The notes under the pieces: model-generated
The model's input: only the letters and a program-made list of their open reading frames with translations
Databases searched by the model: none
What the model was told of the DNA's origin: nothing
In this document: positions 1 through 13,700 of the stretch, one piece after another
Position numbering within the stretch: the stretch's first letter is position 1
Layout: each line of letters begins with the position of its first letter
Assembly: GCF_051622035.1 (NCBI RefSeq)
Contig: NC_135361.1
Coordinates: forward strand, 24,669,205-24,733,204
DNA: 64,000 nucleotides
Reading direction: 5' to 3'
Origin: Arctopsyche grandis
Lineage: Eukaryota > Arthropoda > Insecta > Trichoptera > Hydropsychidae
Made by a program: the position numbers and the translations under genes

Positions 1-1027
1 ATTCTTTTAAATAAAAAACAATTTTGCTTAATGAATCAAATATTATGTGTTTTTCTTCAATTCAGACGGTTTTTTTTTATTAGTATTAACATGTATATGA
101 AAAGAAAATTCCATTTGAATCTGCATTGATGATGTACACAGAAATTTTCTTATATATCTGTAATTTTTAGAAGTGAGTTTGATTAATACGGTATCATTTT
201 TAATTGCACTATATAAAACGTATTCATATTTGGCTATATGTATGAATATATGTAGGTAATAAAGAGCTGTTATATCGAATTGAGCTGAAGTTTGAAAACC
301 TTTTCAGAAAACTGTATGTATATGGTAGACGTTATGGGAAAATAGGCTGTCCAACCAAAACTTTCATATTCGATCGTAAAAGATGGGATTTGATGTGCAC
401 AAATATGATCTATGGTGCAATTCTAGCCTTTTATTGCACATTTAGTAGTCAAAGTTTGATATTGGCGTGTATTTTGCGGTTAAATTAAGCCATGTGGTTT
501 AAATCTCAATCTCGACCCTTTATTGTGTATTGTTATGGCAAATTCTATATTGTATTGTATTTTATATTATCGACGTCGACTTTTCGGAATAATTTGCATT
601 GCTTAGTATAATGTAAACACACATACATATATAAATAGTACCAAAGCTACTTTCACATTGATAAAACATCGATTGCATATAATTTAAGGACGTCGGTCGC
701 CTCAGGAGGTTCAAATGGAAAATATGTATATCTAGTTACAACGACACAAAAAAAACACCAATGCAAATGCTTACCGAATGCATTTTTTTATTGCACAACG
801 TTTAGCTGCTGTACTAATTTTATTAGATACGACCTTCGATTATGCACCATTACAAATGTTTCACTTTATCGACGTTCCGTGTACTGATTAATTTAGCCGT
901 TTACTAATTTTAATAGTGTTCGTTATATTGATTTATGTATCGTGCTTATAGCTTCTGGAACTTATCTCTGGCACTTACACATGTACAGAGTTGAATAACG
1001 GCTGTTAAAAGCGTATTATAAATGACT
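1..1027. other. AT-rich unique DNA, no gene seen
   Basis: Only short frames of low-complexity composition occur. It is probably intronic to cv-2, since the first exon found enters mid-domain. Confidence 0.5.
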
Positions 1028-1872
1028 AAAGGTGCAGACACACAGAGTGGTATGCGGCTCGTCTTTTTTTTTTTTAAATAGTTTTGCACAAATAAACGCT
1101 AGCGTTCCTTATCTATACCTTAGTAAAACTCACCCCCTGAATGTGCTTTTGGTGATACTTTATCCTTATACTGACATCATTTTAACAGTGATTCTAATAT
1201 TTGTAGAAATGTATGAGAATCTTATCTAAATTATAAAATCGTTTGAATTAACAATGACATGAGGATACGCCCATCATAGCTAGAGTTTACTTACATCATC
1301 ATTCCATGCCGTATAATTTATTCCATGCGCCTAAAAGGTGCAGACACAGATACGTTTGCACAAAGAAACGCTAGCACGCCAAATATATACCGTCACCATC
1401 CTTGGCAAAACTCACCCCCTTGGAGTGCTTTCGGTTATATTTTATCCATATATTGACATAGGTTTGACAGTGATCGATTAACGTGATTCCCATATTTAAA
1501 GAAATGTAAAAGAATCTTGTTGAAATAATAAGATCGTACGAATTAATAATGACATGAAGATACGCCCAACACAGTTGGAAGCCGTGAGCACGTCCATGCC
1601 ATACGATTCAGTTTGTTCTTACTATAAAGGTGCAGACTCACGATCCTTGGCAAAACTCACTTCCTGGAGTTCAATAGGTGATATTTTATCCTTGTATTGC
1701 CAAACGCTTGACAATGATCAATAACTATGATTCCTATATTTAAAGAAAAGTAGGAGAATCTTGTCGAAATAATAAGATCGTACGAATTAACAATGACATG
1801 AAGATACGCCCAACACAGTTGGAAACCGTGAGCACGTCCATGTGCGCACTTTTCAGCGTGTTCTTCTCGTAA
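1028..1872 (+). repeat. Three tandem units of a ~300-bp dispersed repeat
   Basis: Units begin at AAAGGTGCAGAC (1028, 1334 and 1626) and run about 306, 292 and 247 bp. Each contains ATTTTATCC, ATCGTACGAATTAA-type sequence, AATGACATGA, ATACGCCCA and GCACGTCCATG. The third unit lacks an internal piece. The same unit is dispersed elsewhere in the window (7.2, 15.0, 16.4, 51.0, 55.9 and 58.2 kb). Confidence 0.8.
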
Positions 1873-3600
1873 GTCATCGTAGGATCCTAAATTTGAGATT
1901 TTTTTATCACAAATGTGGCCATCGACTATATGTGCATTCTAGTCATTTTTTGTGATTCAAATAAAGATACCCAAAAAAGCTCTCAACAACTTTTATTTTC
2001 AAAATAATGACGGTAATAATAATACAAGTAATATTCAAAATAATAAAGGTAATAATAATAATAATTCAAAAAAATTGACGGTTATTATAAAAGCTCTCAA
2101 CAACTTTTATTTTCAAAATTATGATGATTTTCTGAAAAGACCGCTTCCGCCATACAAATGGTCCTTGCCAGCGTGGCGCGCTTTGTATGAGAGTTTCTGG
2201 TAAAACAGTAACATTGAATTTTAGTTAATTAGCCAAAGTAGACCCAATCAAACGGCAAAAGGTGACTTTTGAGTGTATTTTTTTTAAGTAAAAAAATCTA
2301 TAGGTTGAAGCCACAGACGGCATTGCTTAAAATCGATGAATATTTTTATTTAACGTTTCCTTGATACAACGCGAGTTTTCTATTGGATCCATCGTGGAAA
2401 ACCTTAAATTTTTCGCATTTTCACTCCGGCCTAATGTGTGTACTCGTACATGTTGATTCGATTTTATTGGAAACAGCAATATATCAAATGCTCCATAATA
2501 AATGTATGTTGATAATTTATTGAGAACATCGACAGATGGAGTGTTGTTAAGATGTTCAGTTTGGGAAGCATCGGTCTAAGACTGAATATATGTACGTATG
2601 TACATTAATATATTACATACAAGTGTATGTATGTACTCGGGTTACCGTCAATTGTGCTGAGCAATTGCTGGACTTTATTTTTAGACCAGTTCTTGTGGTT
2701 CGCTTCACTTTCCGATTCATATCGGTCGCGAGCGAACGAGAATTGCACACAATCGATTATTAATTATTAATGTCCTCGATTGTTTCCTGTGAGGACGTGT
2801 GGGTCGCGATAAGTCCCCACTGTCGTTGCACAAAATTTGTGTTGAATGCATTTGCCCAAATCGTGTCTGAGCTACATTGCAAAATGACGGCGGGGAAAAA
2901 AATATACAATGTGCATGTAATAGTTTGTTTGGATTTGCATTCAATTGTGCACTATGTAAATATTGTCTTATTGACATTGTATCGATTGACAATGTGTGTT
3001 GAAAAAATCTAAGACAAGAGAATTTGTAAGCAGGGATTTGTTTGTTAGCGTGCGCGCGTTGCATCAGGTATGCATACAAAGTTAATTAATTGTTGCGGAT
3101 TATCGTCTTAGTGTTGAAATTTTTAAAAATACGTTTGAATTGTTGTTGTGCCGATTGACTCAATGGCTAAATTTAAGGTGGTGTTTTTTATGTGATTTTT
3201 TTTCGAAGGTAAATTAACGGCAATCAATTTTGAGAATCCGTGGAAAAAATTATTCAAGGTACAATACAAATTCTCTCAGATACCGAATTCCAGTAAGATA
3301 CCACGGAATTTACTTTGCTTTAACTAATTAAGACATACGATTGTATTTACCCGATTTTTAAAAAAACAGCTTTAAACTTTCTTTATACATATATATGTAC
3401 ATACATAGATGATCTTTATAATCAAATTATATTTATTCTTAATTTTTCTTTTTAGTTAAATAACATCTAATATACACATACTTTCAAATTACATATAGAC
3501 GATTAGCAAATATATTTTGAGACTTGATACATACATACAATATGAAAATTCGAGTTCATAGCATATCGAATTTGTTGATATTATATATTTTATTACATTT
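1873..3600. other. Mostly unique DNA, no gene seen
   Basis: It holds a 30-bp direct repeat (1978-2007 and 2092-2121) around AAT-rich DNA, and a slightly GC-richer patch at 2640-3080 with short frames on both strands. Nothing resembles an exon of cv-2. Confidence 0.45.
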
Positions 3601-3720
3601 TATACCAGGAAGGCCTACAGGTAAACCCCAATGCGCCTTCCTGGCCAATTACAAACAATACAGCATTTTTATTATACAAGTCGCTGAATTACGAGACACG
3701 GAAAACTCTATGAATTCCCT
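3601..3720 (-). mobile_element. SINE, 5'-truncated, with complete 3' hairpin
   Basis: The 3' end is the stem CCAGGAAGGC / GCCTTCCTGG (3605-3614, 3635-3644) around a 20-nt loop. It continues into the shared body (ACGAGACAC, TCTATGAATT). The tRNA-like head is missing. Confidence 0.75.
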
Positions 3721-6700
3721 ATTCAATATGAAAACTCTATTCAATATATGTATAATCTAAGAATTTAAATATATAAAATCATTTAGTAACATTTGTAAAT
3801 TATTTCAATGTTTCTACTTTTCTTAAATAAAAAATCTAATTGAATGATAATATAATGGTCATTTAAAAATGCTTCCTTCGAAATATTGATAAAACGATTG
3901 AACTTCCTCTCAGATTAAAAAAAACAATTTCTGGTGGATCATATATATGTATGTCAAATAATGACAAACATTTTATATGTTTTGATAATTTATATTTTAG
4001 AAAAATTTCTTAGAATTATAACACTGCACATTTCATCTTACGCATAAACATGATGTAGCTTAAAATCATCACTGACCTACATATGTATATACACATGTGA
4101 GTACATTTAATCACTATTATATTCAATCTCATAATCATATCGTATTTTACTATATCATATGTATCTAAGAGCAACTTTTCAAATAGAATTCCGGTACACG
4201 CACGCGCGCAATCGCGTCGATTTGCGCGCCTCGCCTTCCCCTCATCCCAACATACTTGGGCCGTTTTTTTTATTTATATACACATATATTTTTTGCACGC
4301 CGCTCAAAACCGGTAGCCGTTTTCGATTTGCGAGAAGAACGGCCCGCCATTAATTACGCACGACAAATCCGATCTAATCGGACAGTCGGATCTGCGAGGC
4401 AAGAGCGTGCGAATCGCTCGCGAATTCCAAACGGGCCGGTTTTCCCCAAAAAATATCGCATACCCACCTTTGTATACACACCACTATCAAAACAATGTCA
4501 AACAGCGCCCATTACATATATATTGTTTCGCAATTTACCCGAGGATATTGTCCTCTGGGTGCATCCGCCTCGTGGATATCCCAAAATTAGCATAACGCTA
4601 ATTTTCAACGGCTCACCTTCATCCGCATAGATAATTAAGGCATTTTTTGCGCGCTTATTATTTTACGTGTGTGCAAACACGGTTCTCATTAAGTGAGACG
4701 CATTTCAGGGTTATATATGTGTATATGTACGTATGTACTCCGATGCGATGTTTTTCCGAAACGGATCCTGGTCTCTTCGCATCGTTTGAGGCCGAACAGA
4801 GTGCGACAGGTAGCCCCGGAGTTTTTCACCTGTTTATCACTACACTAATTGGATGTCCGTGAGTACGGTGCGCTCGCACGTGAAAGTGCTCTTCAATGCA
4901 GATGAACGCTTCGTCACGATGTCGGTCCATTTTGAAAGACCTCTCGAACCGTGTGGTCCTTAGCGTGTCGTTTAACACCGACCGTAGAGCCGATTGCCAA
5001 TGCAGTGGCATCGTATATGAAAATAAACCTTGGCTAGTGAGCGACATATGTATGAGGAATAGATAATAGCTGCTGTGACTTTTAAAACAGGGGACTAGAT
5101 ACGGAAAAAACATTTTTTTTAATTTTTGAATTATATAATAATAATCTGTCTTGAAGTGATGAGTATAATTTTTAATTTATGTGCTTACAGAAATATCCCA
5201 AGTAGCTACCTTATTCTAAATTGGGTCGAAAGCCGAAATAATGTATGCATTGTAAACGGTACTATAGGTATACATATATGTATATATGGTAATACTACCC
5301 GCTCTTCATATGTATGCATGGTAAACGGACTATTTCACATATTGTAATAAAAATCGCGAAAAACTTAGTTTTCGACTTTCGATTAAGTCGCTTTCGTTGT
5401 AGTGACGGCCACCGTTGTAAATTATATCTTGTTTGTCTTCAAAACTTAATCTTCTGAATGATTTGTCGAACAATCAATCGAGAATGCAATATTCCAAGGC
5501 CTCGTTATTTGTTTCCATGCACCCCGCACTGATTTATTATTAGGGAATAGTTTCGCTTGTCTAGTCCCTTGCCATATTTGCAGTCAAAAAGTTCTGTATA
5601 AATATGTATGTGCTATTTTAACAAAAAATCAGATTATTCTATGTAAAAATCCCACGAATGCTTGAAGAGACGAGTAAATTACCGATTAAAGTACCGCGAA
5701 GGGAACAGAATTGAAAGATTGAGTCCGTGCAAGTGAACGACGCAGCTGACCATACCATAACAATCCACTACCACTACCTCAGGTAGGGCCAATTCGAGTG
5801 AACAATATCAACATAGATAACAATTTTAATTTATTGTAATTAAATTATTGTTATTTTAGGGGACTAGCCTAGTTCCTCTAGTCCAATGAAGATACGCCAC
5901 TGATATATAGGTAGAATCTGATTTATTCAACAAAAAGTTTATCCTCTGAAACTAAACTAAATGGGCTTGAGTATTTATTTTCTGCAAAAAAAAAAAACAA
6001 ATTGCACCTTTTATTTTTCAGTTGAGTTCTCACTTATGAGAGGATTCGAATACATCGAATCTCTTTGGTACAGTCTGAATCTGAATGTTTATGAGACTTT
6101 CACCGATAGATTTGTATGTACTTATTTGAAAAAAAGACAAAAAATTTCAGCAAAACTAAGACCACTCCTACGTACATACATTTACGTACATTTACATACG
6201 TGATCGGGTCAACTTTCGACCTTTGCAAAGCCGACACCGAATGAGTTATCTGTGCGATTGGCTATTTTTATATTCATAGTATTACTCGTACTAATTAGAA
6301 GTTGTGTAATGATGGTGTATTATGGTTTTTGAATGGCGAAATGTGTCGTTAATTGATTGCGTCTAATTGGCGCGCGCGATATCGTGAATGGCCGACCGCT
6401 CCTGGACAAACTGATAAACTGTTGCCGGCCTTCCGTTTACGTATTAATACTGATAAAGCTATTGCTTTGTTACTGCTAATGTGTTATATTTATAAATTCC
6501 TATTAATTGTAAATCTACGAATGTACAAAACGATGCAGACGAGATTAAACATGATCTTGATCCCGTACCTGCTAAGAAAGTACATACATATAATACGCAC
6601 GTATCTGCTAAGTACAAAATCAAAACATATGTACATATTTACCCACAAATTTCATTAATAATGAATTAGAATTTATAAACTTTTATTTAAAAAAAAGTGT

Positions 6701-6985
6701 TCAGATATAAGTACGATATATTCTTATATCTTGATTTCAAGGATTTGAACCTAATACTATCGTAATTGTACAATCGTGATATATATGTATAAAACTATTA
6801 AAATAAATAAAATACTGGACATTTCTAATACAAAGTTGCATATAATTTATCAATTTAAATTTAAAAATACAAAATGTTTATAATGACATAAAAATACAAA
6901 ATAATAACAATGACATTTTAATAAGGTTTGATACATATTGACATAATTATAAAACAGATAAAACTTCACTACATATACAACATTT
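3721..6985. other. Unique DNA with a CpG-rich segment at about 4180-5050
   Basis: 4180-5050 is clearly richer in C, G and CpG (runs such as CACGCGCGCAATCGCG) than its AT-rich surroundings. Short frames overlap there, but none looks like a conserved protein. It could be regulatory DNA or an untranslated exon. The remainder is AT-rich with nothing recognised. Confidence 0.4.
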
Positions 6986-7210
6986 TACGTGCGTGGACGA
7001 TTGGCCGCACGGATATTAGGCCAATGAACTTATCACCGAATGGACATTTGGCCGAACGGACACAAATATTGTGCTGATTGTGTATCGAAACTACTTAAAA
7101 CTAACTGAAAACAGTTACATTATTCAGAAATCACTTCGACTGATCATTAAAATTTGATATTTCTGATAAAACAATTAAAAACTATATTCGTCCTTATGTC
7201 CGTTTGGCCA
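6986..7210. repeat. GGCCGAA-GGACA repeat element
   Basis: Degenerate copies of TTGGCCGAACGGACA in one orientation at the left (6990-7065) face copies in the opposite orientation (ATGTCCGTTTGGCCAAG) at the right end. AT-rich DNA lies between them. Related copies lie at 7540-7575, 10890-10985 and 23015-23220. Confidence 0.65.
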
Positions 7211-7215
7211 AGCCT

Positions 7216-7440
7216 CCGTCGACTTGGGGCGAAAACACATTGAGATCAAAACGCGTCGTCTTGGCTTCGAGTCATGAAAGGGCGTTTCCAGTTCATTGTT
7301 AATTCGTACCATCTTAAGTTTCTCTTACATTTCTTCAAATATGGGACTAACCGTTATCAATCACTGTCAAACTTATATCAATACAAGGACAAAATATCAC
7401 CGAAAACACTCCAGAGAGTGATTTTTGGGACTGCGTGACT
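7216..7440 (-). repeat. Copy of the ~300-bp dispersed repeat
   Basis: Reverse-complement match to the 1028-1872 units: GTTAATTCGTACCAT, ACATTTCTTCAAATAT, ATCAATCACTGTCAA, AAAATATCACCGAAAAC and CCAGAGAGTGA in the same order. Confidence 0.7.
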
Positions 7441-7692
7441 CGGGGATGGCTAGGTATGCTTGGTTTTTTTTTTAATGCTAAAGAGTATCTAAAAAAATAC
7501 GTGCCACGTGCCTCTCTGTGTGATTTCGCCTTTAGTATCTGTCGGCCAAGTGTCTATTCGGTCAAAAGTCCGTCAAGCCATTTTAATCACTATAAAATCA
7601 AAGTTATCTTCTATATATTTTTGTAATTTTATAATTTACTTTATTTTCATCATAATTAAAAACTGAATAATAAGTTGTTATTTTTGTTACAG

Positions 7693-7786
7693 AATGGATT
7701 TATAGAATGTGAACAAGAGCAATGCCCAGATGTACGACACTGTTATACGCAAATGCCCAAAGAAGGATGCTGTGTGAAATGCAAAG
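7693..7786 (+). CDS. cv-2: cv-2 exon: second half of VWC1
   Basis: The acceptor is TTGTTACAG and the donor AAAG|GTATTA. It reads NGFIECEQEQCP onward and ends GCCVKCK plus one base. This is the CxxCC..C half of a VWC domain, so the first half with its CxC must be on an upstream exon. The incoming phase is 0. No matching exon was recognised in the 7.7 kb to the left. Confidence 0.85.
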
Positions 7787-10700
7787 GTATTATTTCAATA
7801 TTAATATGTACATATACATTATAAATAAATTTCATTCTATGAAATATTTCAACCTTCACTGTGTAGATTAGCTCAACAAATAAAATTAACATATAAGGAT
7901 TATGAAATCGCGTGACTCAGCCGTGGTTTTTCCATCCCGACGAGTTTTCCCCGACTTGGGGGGGAAAATAATCACGTGGCGTAATCTAAGTCTTGCATAT
8001 ATTATAATGCATGTACATAGGTGTGAATAAATTACACAATGTAACATCGTTTGTTTCAGGATGTGTGTACAAAGGAACTATTCACGCCAGTGACACGGAA
8101 TGGAGGGATCCTGCAGATCCTTGCAGAATTCTCAGATGCGAGGCTGGAGTCGTCACCGAATCAACGATGCACTGTTACACACCTTGTGAAAACATCAGAC
8201 CACCGGCTCCAGGACAATGCTGTCCATCTTGTCAAGGTAAAATATTAAATAATAGGAACCAGTCGGTATGTTAATGAATCTTACGAAATGTATCGCGTGA
8301 CGAACGACCCAGAAATATTTTCTTTGTATTTTTATTTTCGTTCGCTCGCACGCACGATAAAATAATAATGGAAAAATAATCAAAATGTCTTAATCATATG
8401 TATGTACGCACTATAGTACGTCAAAGTAGTTTTTTTATCAAATTCAAAATCAAAGAATATCTTAAGCTATTTATAGTACAATTGCTGGGGATTAATTGAA
8501 AGTGAGTCGACGTTTCATTAAAGAATTTGCTGAATAATTGGATAGGCGATAAGATGCGATAATAACAAGCGGATGTGCTGATAAAAATTTCGTTACGTAT
8601 ATTGACGTATTAGTGACGCATTTGATAATTTTTATTTATATTTGAAATTGATTGATGGATCGTTTTGTTGTGTTTAATTTGCACTATTATCAAGGTTTTG
8701 TATAATCGTACTTTCTGCTCGTTATAAAATCATTTATGAATTAATACACAATCGTGATGAAGGATAAAATACAATATTATACTTAGTTTTGAGCGTTTAT
8801 AATCATTGATAGATTGTGTATTATATAAACCTTTTTGCATTAAATCTTCCCAATTACATTATTGGTCCCCAAATATGAAAGAATTACTCAACTTTCTTAA
8901 TAGTTTAGAGTTTTTTTAATCATTTAATATTAAATATCATTAAAACAGCTGAAATATATAATAATGTATACAGATTTATCTAAACAGAAACACACCTGTG
9001 TATATTATTTGGTTTGTTTGTTTGAGATGTTTACCCAATTAATCAAAAGCGTACTAATAGTGTGCTAACTTTCTTCATAAAAAAGGCGAGTAGAATCCAG
9101 AGAACTTTCAGAATATGACTGAAATCTAATTAAATGCATCGGGTTTTAGTCATTTTATTATAATAACCAATTGCCTTAGTTATATATCTATTATAGGAAA
9201 AAAATAACAACTTTATATATATTATAACTTTATAACTATTTGAAATTGGTTTTTACTCTAAATAAAGAAATAAGAATGTGTAAGTATATATTCTAAAATG
9301 TAATACTCAGACGACATGGATAGTACTTTGCATTGAATTAAATGAAAAAAATCTACTATGGATTGAATAAACAAGTCATAATAATACGTCAAAGTCTGAA
9401 TCGACATAATTAATGGACAATTTAGAGAATCATTTCTCATATTTTTTGCTGCCATTACTGAAATCGAAACATTTCGCATCGTTTGGCTTTAGGGTCAGAT
9501 ATAAATGTGTAATGATATGACTATATGAGGTCCTAAAAGGCCGTTGAAAGCCCAAAAAAAAAACCGAAAACTAAACAAAATATTAAGTATACATACATAT
9601 ATAAAAAATCGGCAAAAAATCGACCGTAAAACAAATAATAAAATTGGCACTTAACAACCGCAACCTTTGTTAGCGATGATGGAGCAGTAAATAATTCTGC
9701 GGTCAGATTAAACATTGCCCATTATTATCTTACAAACATACATATATGGACCGGTTCGATTGAGCGATCTTTGCCGGTTTTAAAATAAAAATAATCAAAT
9801 CAATAATTGGAAAATCATTTGATTCATTATAAACACAGTGTAGGAATTACTTGTTTTTGTATTAACATTCATGAGAGTAGTACCTTCACAATCGATATAT
9901 ATATATTTAATACAAAATATCACATAGCAATAATACTTACATATATTGTTAAATAGAGCTAGAATGGTACTTTTTAATAATAGTAATAAATTGACTTGAT
10001 GACATATATTTAGTGCACATTATTACGTCAAAGTTGTACGAAAAATGTATGAAATTTCGTAAATAATCAAAAATATTGTTAATTTATTTAGTTTTCTATT
10101 TTTGACTTTTACTATACTAACTATTCGTGAAGGCACATATTAGCAATATTGGCAACATGAAAGAGTGTTGAATCACTTGAAATCTGATATAATCCCTTCA
10201 AGTCCTGATATACATATATGTATGTATGTACGTCAAAAATGACCACGTGACTAGGGATTGAATTACTGTTCTACCGATTTACCGGTAAATTGACAAAAAT
10301 TCGCCATCAGTAATTACCGGAAATTATATTTTCGTGAATTAAGTACATATACAGGCATATTGTTGCCTGTATATGTACTTAATGCGGCGAGTAGCGAGCC
10401 TTCTGTCAGTTTGACAGTTTTTTATTACCACTGATGCATCCGTAAGAGTGGCTACACTAATACATTCTTAAAAGTGGCAACACAGACCAACCGAGTCGTA
10501 ATAAATCCGATCAGACTGTCGTTTCAATTATGATTATTAATTATTACAAATGGACTTTATGTATTTATATTTATTTATTTTTATACATATGTACATACAT
10601 ACTAGATAGGCCTAACAGATAAACCCTAAAACTTATTCTTAGCCGATTACAAATATCGATAAAAATTACATCATAGAGGTATCTACGACTAAATTTGACA

Positions 10701-13700
10701 AAAAAATTTGCATTTTTATATTTTATGTTTCTACAAATTTCTAGAATGCTTGAATTTTATGTGAGAGATAGGAAAGGTTGCCAATTTGGTGGAACCGTTT
10801 CAATGAAGTCAGATAAATTGGCAAACTAACTAGAACAGCTCTGATAATAAGAGTCAGATCGACTCGGAGTCACATATCCAAGATCTGGCTATCCAAGGAC
10901 TATTGGCCGAGTAGACACTTGGCCGATGGACGCTTGGCCAAACGGACATTAGGCCGACGGAGATTTGACCGAACGGGAACTAGGACGCCAAACATTTAAC
11001 TGAATGAAATATTTAATTGTTTAAATTCATCAAAGATATCAAATTTTGATGATAAGTCGAAGAGATTTCTGAATAATGTATGTATCTGTTTTCAATGAGT
11101 TTTATTTATTTTTTACAATTTCGCCAAAGTGACATTACAGATTAGCTCCAGGTCGTCATTATGGCTAATTTATTACAAGCCATTGAAAACTCATAATTAA
11201 CGAGACATCTAAATACATAATCATTACATATATACACATGTAAATTGAAAAAATACCTGACATTACAAACATCGTATAAATACGATTAATAACATTTTTC
11301 ATGTAACAATACGAATTTTTACATTCGATAAACAACCGCAGAGACATATATGGTGAGAAATCTGGCGAAACCTGATATATAAAACAATAACTCAAGGTTT
11401 GCAACAGAAAATTGGGAAGGAAAAGCCAATTTTACAGGAACCGCTTCAATGAAAATCAGAAAAATTGGCAAGTTATGATAATATACGATCGACTTCGACA
11501 AACCAAGGTCTGGCCAACAACAAGACTTTTAGTGGGAATCGAACCCGTGACATCAAGCACAAAAGAATTCAACACTCACCACTAGACCACGCTTTTGAAT
11601 AATTTCGATACACAATCAGCCAAATTTCCTTTGGACAAACATTCGCTCACGTTTCCAATGACGTTCACCAAGCAAATGATTTTTTAATGGCAATTCTATG
11701 GTATTTGTATTACAACAAGATTTCTAAAGATAGGTTGTATGTACATGTCGTAGTTGTACGTTGATACACATCAAGCAAATCGACTATTTCGATCTTCGGG
11801 ATCTAACCAGTCACGGCCCGGTTATTAAGCATTAATCTGCAGGAGTCGTTTCGTTCTATTTTCTCGAATTTTTCCGCGTTCACCAGAGTCATGGGGGAGA
11901 TGATTGTTTTAATGAGGTACTGCGGTTGTGGTCCATCATGACAGGGCTAATTGATGGTGGTTGTCGGCGGTGCACATGCGCATGGGTCAATCACGCTGCG
12001 GCGGTCCTTTTCGAGGACCGTGGGATCGTCCGAGCCTTTCGATCCCGGGTCCAAAATGCCCAATCATACGCGTTTCGATTCTGATGAAGTTAAGATCTGT
12101 TTTATGGTCGAATTTTGTGATTTTTTAAGTGGTCTCGAAGGACTGTCGTTAAGTGCGGGTCGCCGTTTTACGGTCGTCGGCCGTTTCCATCTGCGCGATT
12201 TGATTTGCATCGTGGGTATCCTATGTATGTAGATGTAACGTTTAATCGAGAATGTGAGGTGGAAAAAAAAGGTATATAGATTTGTACAAAATTGTATTCA
12301 CGACCGAAATATGCTAATCGCCCACGCGATATGCTTTTAAAGTGTATGGGGAAATTTTTAGGCGAATATTAGTCATGTGTTTATCGGGGGCAGTATTTCC
12401 CAAAGTGCAGGACGGCTATCTTAATCTTATTGCTATATAAATTATTGTTGATATTTTTAAATTTAATTTTCGACATGGGAACATTTTGTTTGAATAAAAT
12501 CTTTGTTTTACGTTGTATGAACGATTCATTTGACAGTTGCTAAAAAGATCTTTTTATGTTATTTTTAATTGTGTATGCTTATTTTCATTTACATGCAGAT
12601 TTTGTCCAAAAGTGGTATTGAACTGAAACATCTATTATAAATGATGATATTTTGGGTTTTTATACTTCTTTCTTAGAACAGGTTCATACAAAATATGCGA
12701 AAATTAATATTCTTTGCATTTTTATCTTAAAATTCAAGACCTGACAAGACACTCACTTTCTGCATTTCTCTTGAAGATATTGAGTCAGTTGATTATGGAA
12801 GGTATTTATCGACCGTTCGATCTTTAATAAGACTGAAAGATTCGTTCTATGATCTTTGATCATACTTTTAAATGTTGCATAATTCTATACAAATAATTTG
12901 AAAAAGGATCTTTTGAAATTCTTCCATAAAAAAATGCATCATTAGGCTATAAGCGGTTACGTAGCTAGAAGAATGGACAATATAAGTGCTAGAATAGTAC
13001 CTGAAAGGATGTGAAAGGGTGAAAGGAAAATGGGGAGACAAAATTGGGAAAATGTGTAGGGTGAGGTGGACGAGAGATCTATGACCTTTGATCATTATTT
13101 TGAATAAAATACAAATAATTCAACTCGAATCTGAAAAAGGATCTTTTGAGATTCTTCCATACAAAATGCATCATCAGGCAATGAGCGGCTACGCAGTTAG
13201 AAGAATGGACAAAATAAGTGCTAGAATAGTATCCGAAAGAATTTAAAAGGGTGAAAGGAGTAAAAAATAAAAATAAAAGTAAGATAAAAATAAAAGAAAA
13301 AATAAAAATAAAAGTAAAAATATATAAGACTACATAGCTGAACCCGGCATGCGTTGCAATGCCACAATAGCGCATGCAATTCCCGTTCCCGTTCCCGTTG
13401 CGTTCCCATACACGTTCTCGTTCCCGTTCCCATTTGTCGGAAAAATGCAGGCATTTTCGAACATTCAGAACACATTTGAAATTCTTCAATTGTTTGTTTA
13501 TTTTACCCTAACAACGCAGGTCGCGACGCGAAAACATTTGAAATTATTGCGTTGCAATGCCACTTATTCCCATTTTTCCCGTTTCCGTTCCCGTTTTTGG
13601 GCGATTTTTTTTACAGTAAGCTTGCCGGACATGCATTCAAAAAAATTTGAAAGTTCCATCGCAATCGGTTAAGTAGTTTAGGAGCCTATACGAGACAGAC

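Noticed and set aside
5848..5902. Possible hAT right end (GATACGCCACTG)
   Set aside because: No matching left end or target duplication was found in the preceding kilobase.
13079..13489. 136-codon - strand frame
   Set aside because: It consists of a tandem duplication joined to a Helitron with TTTTATTTTTATTTT runs, giving a low-complexity Phe/Tyr-rich translation.
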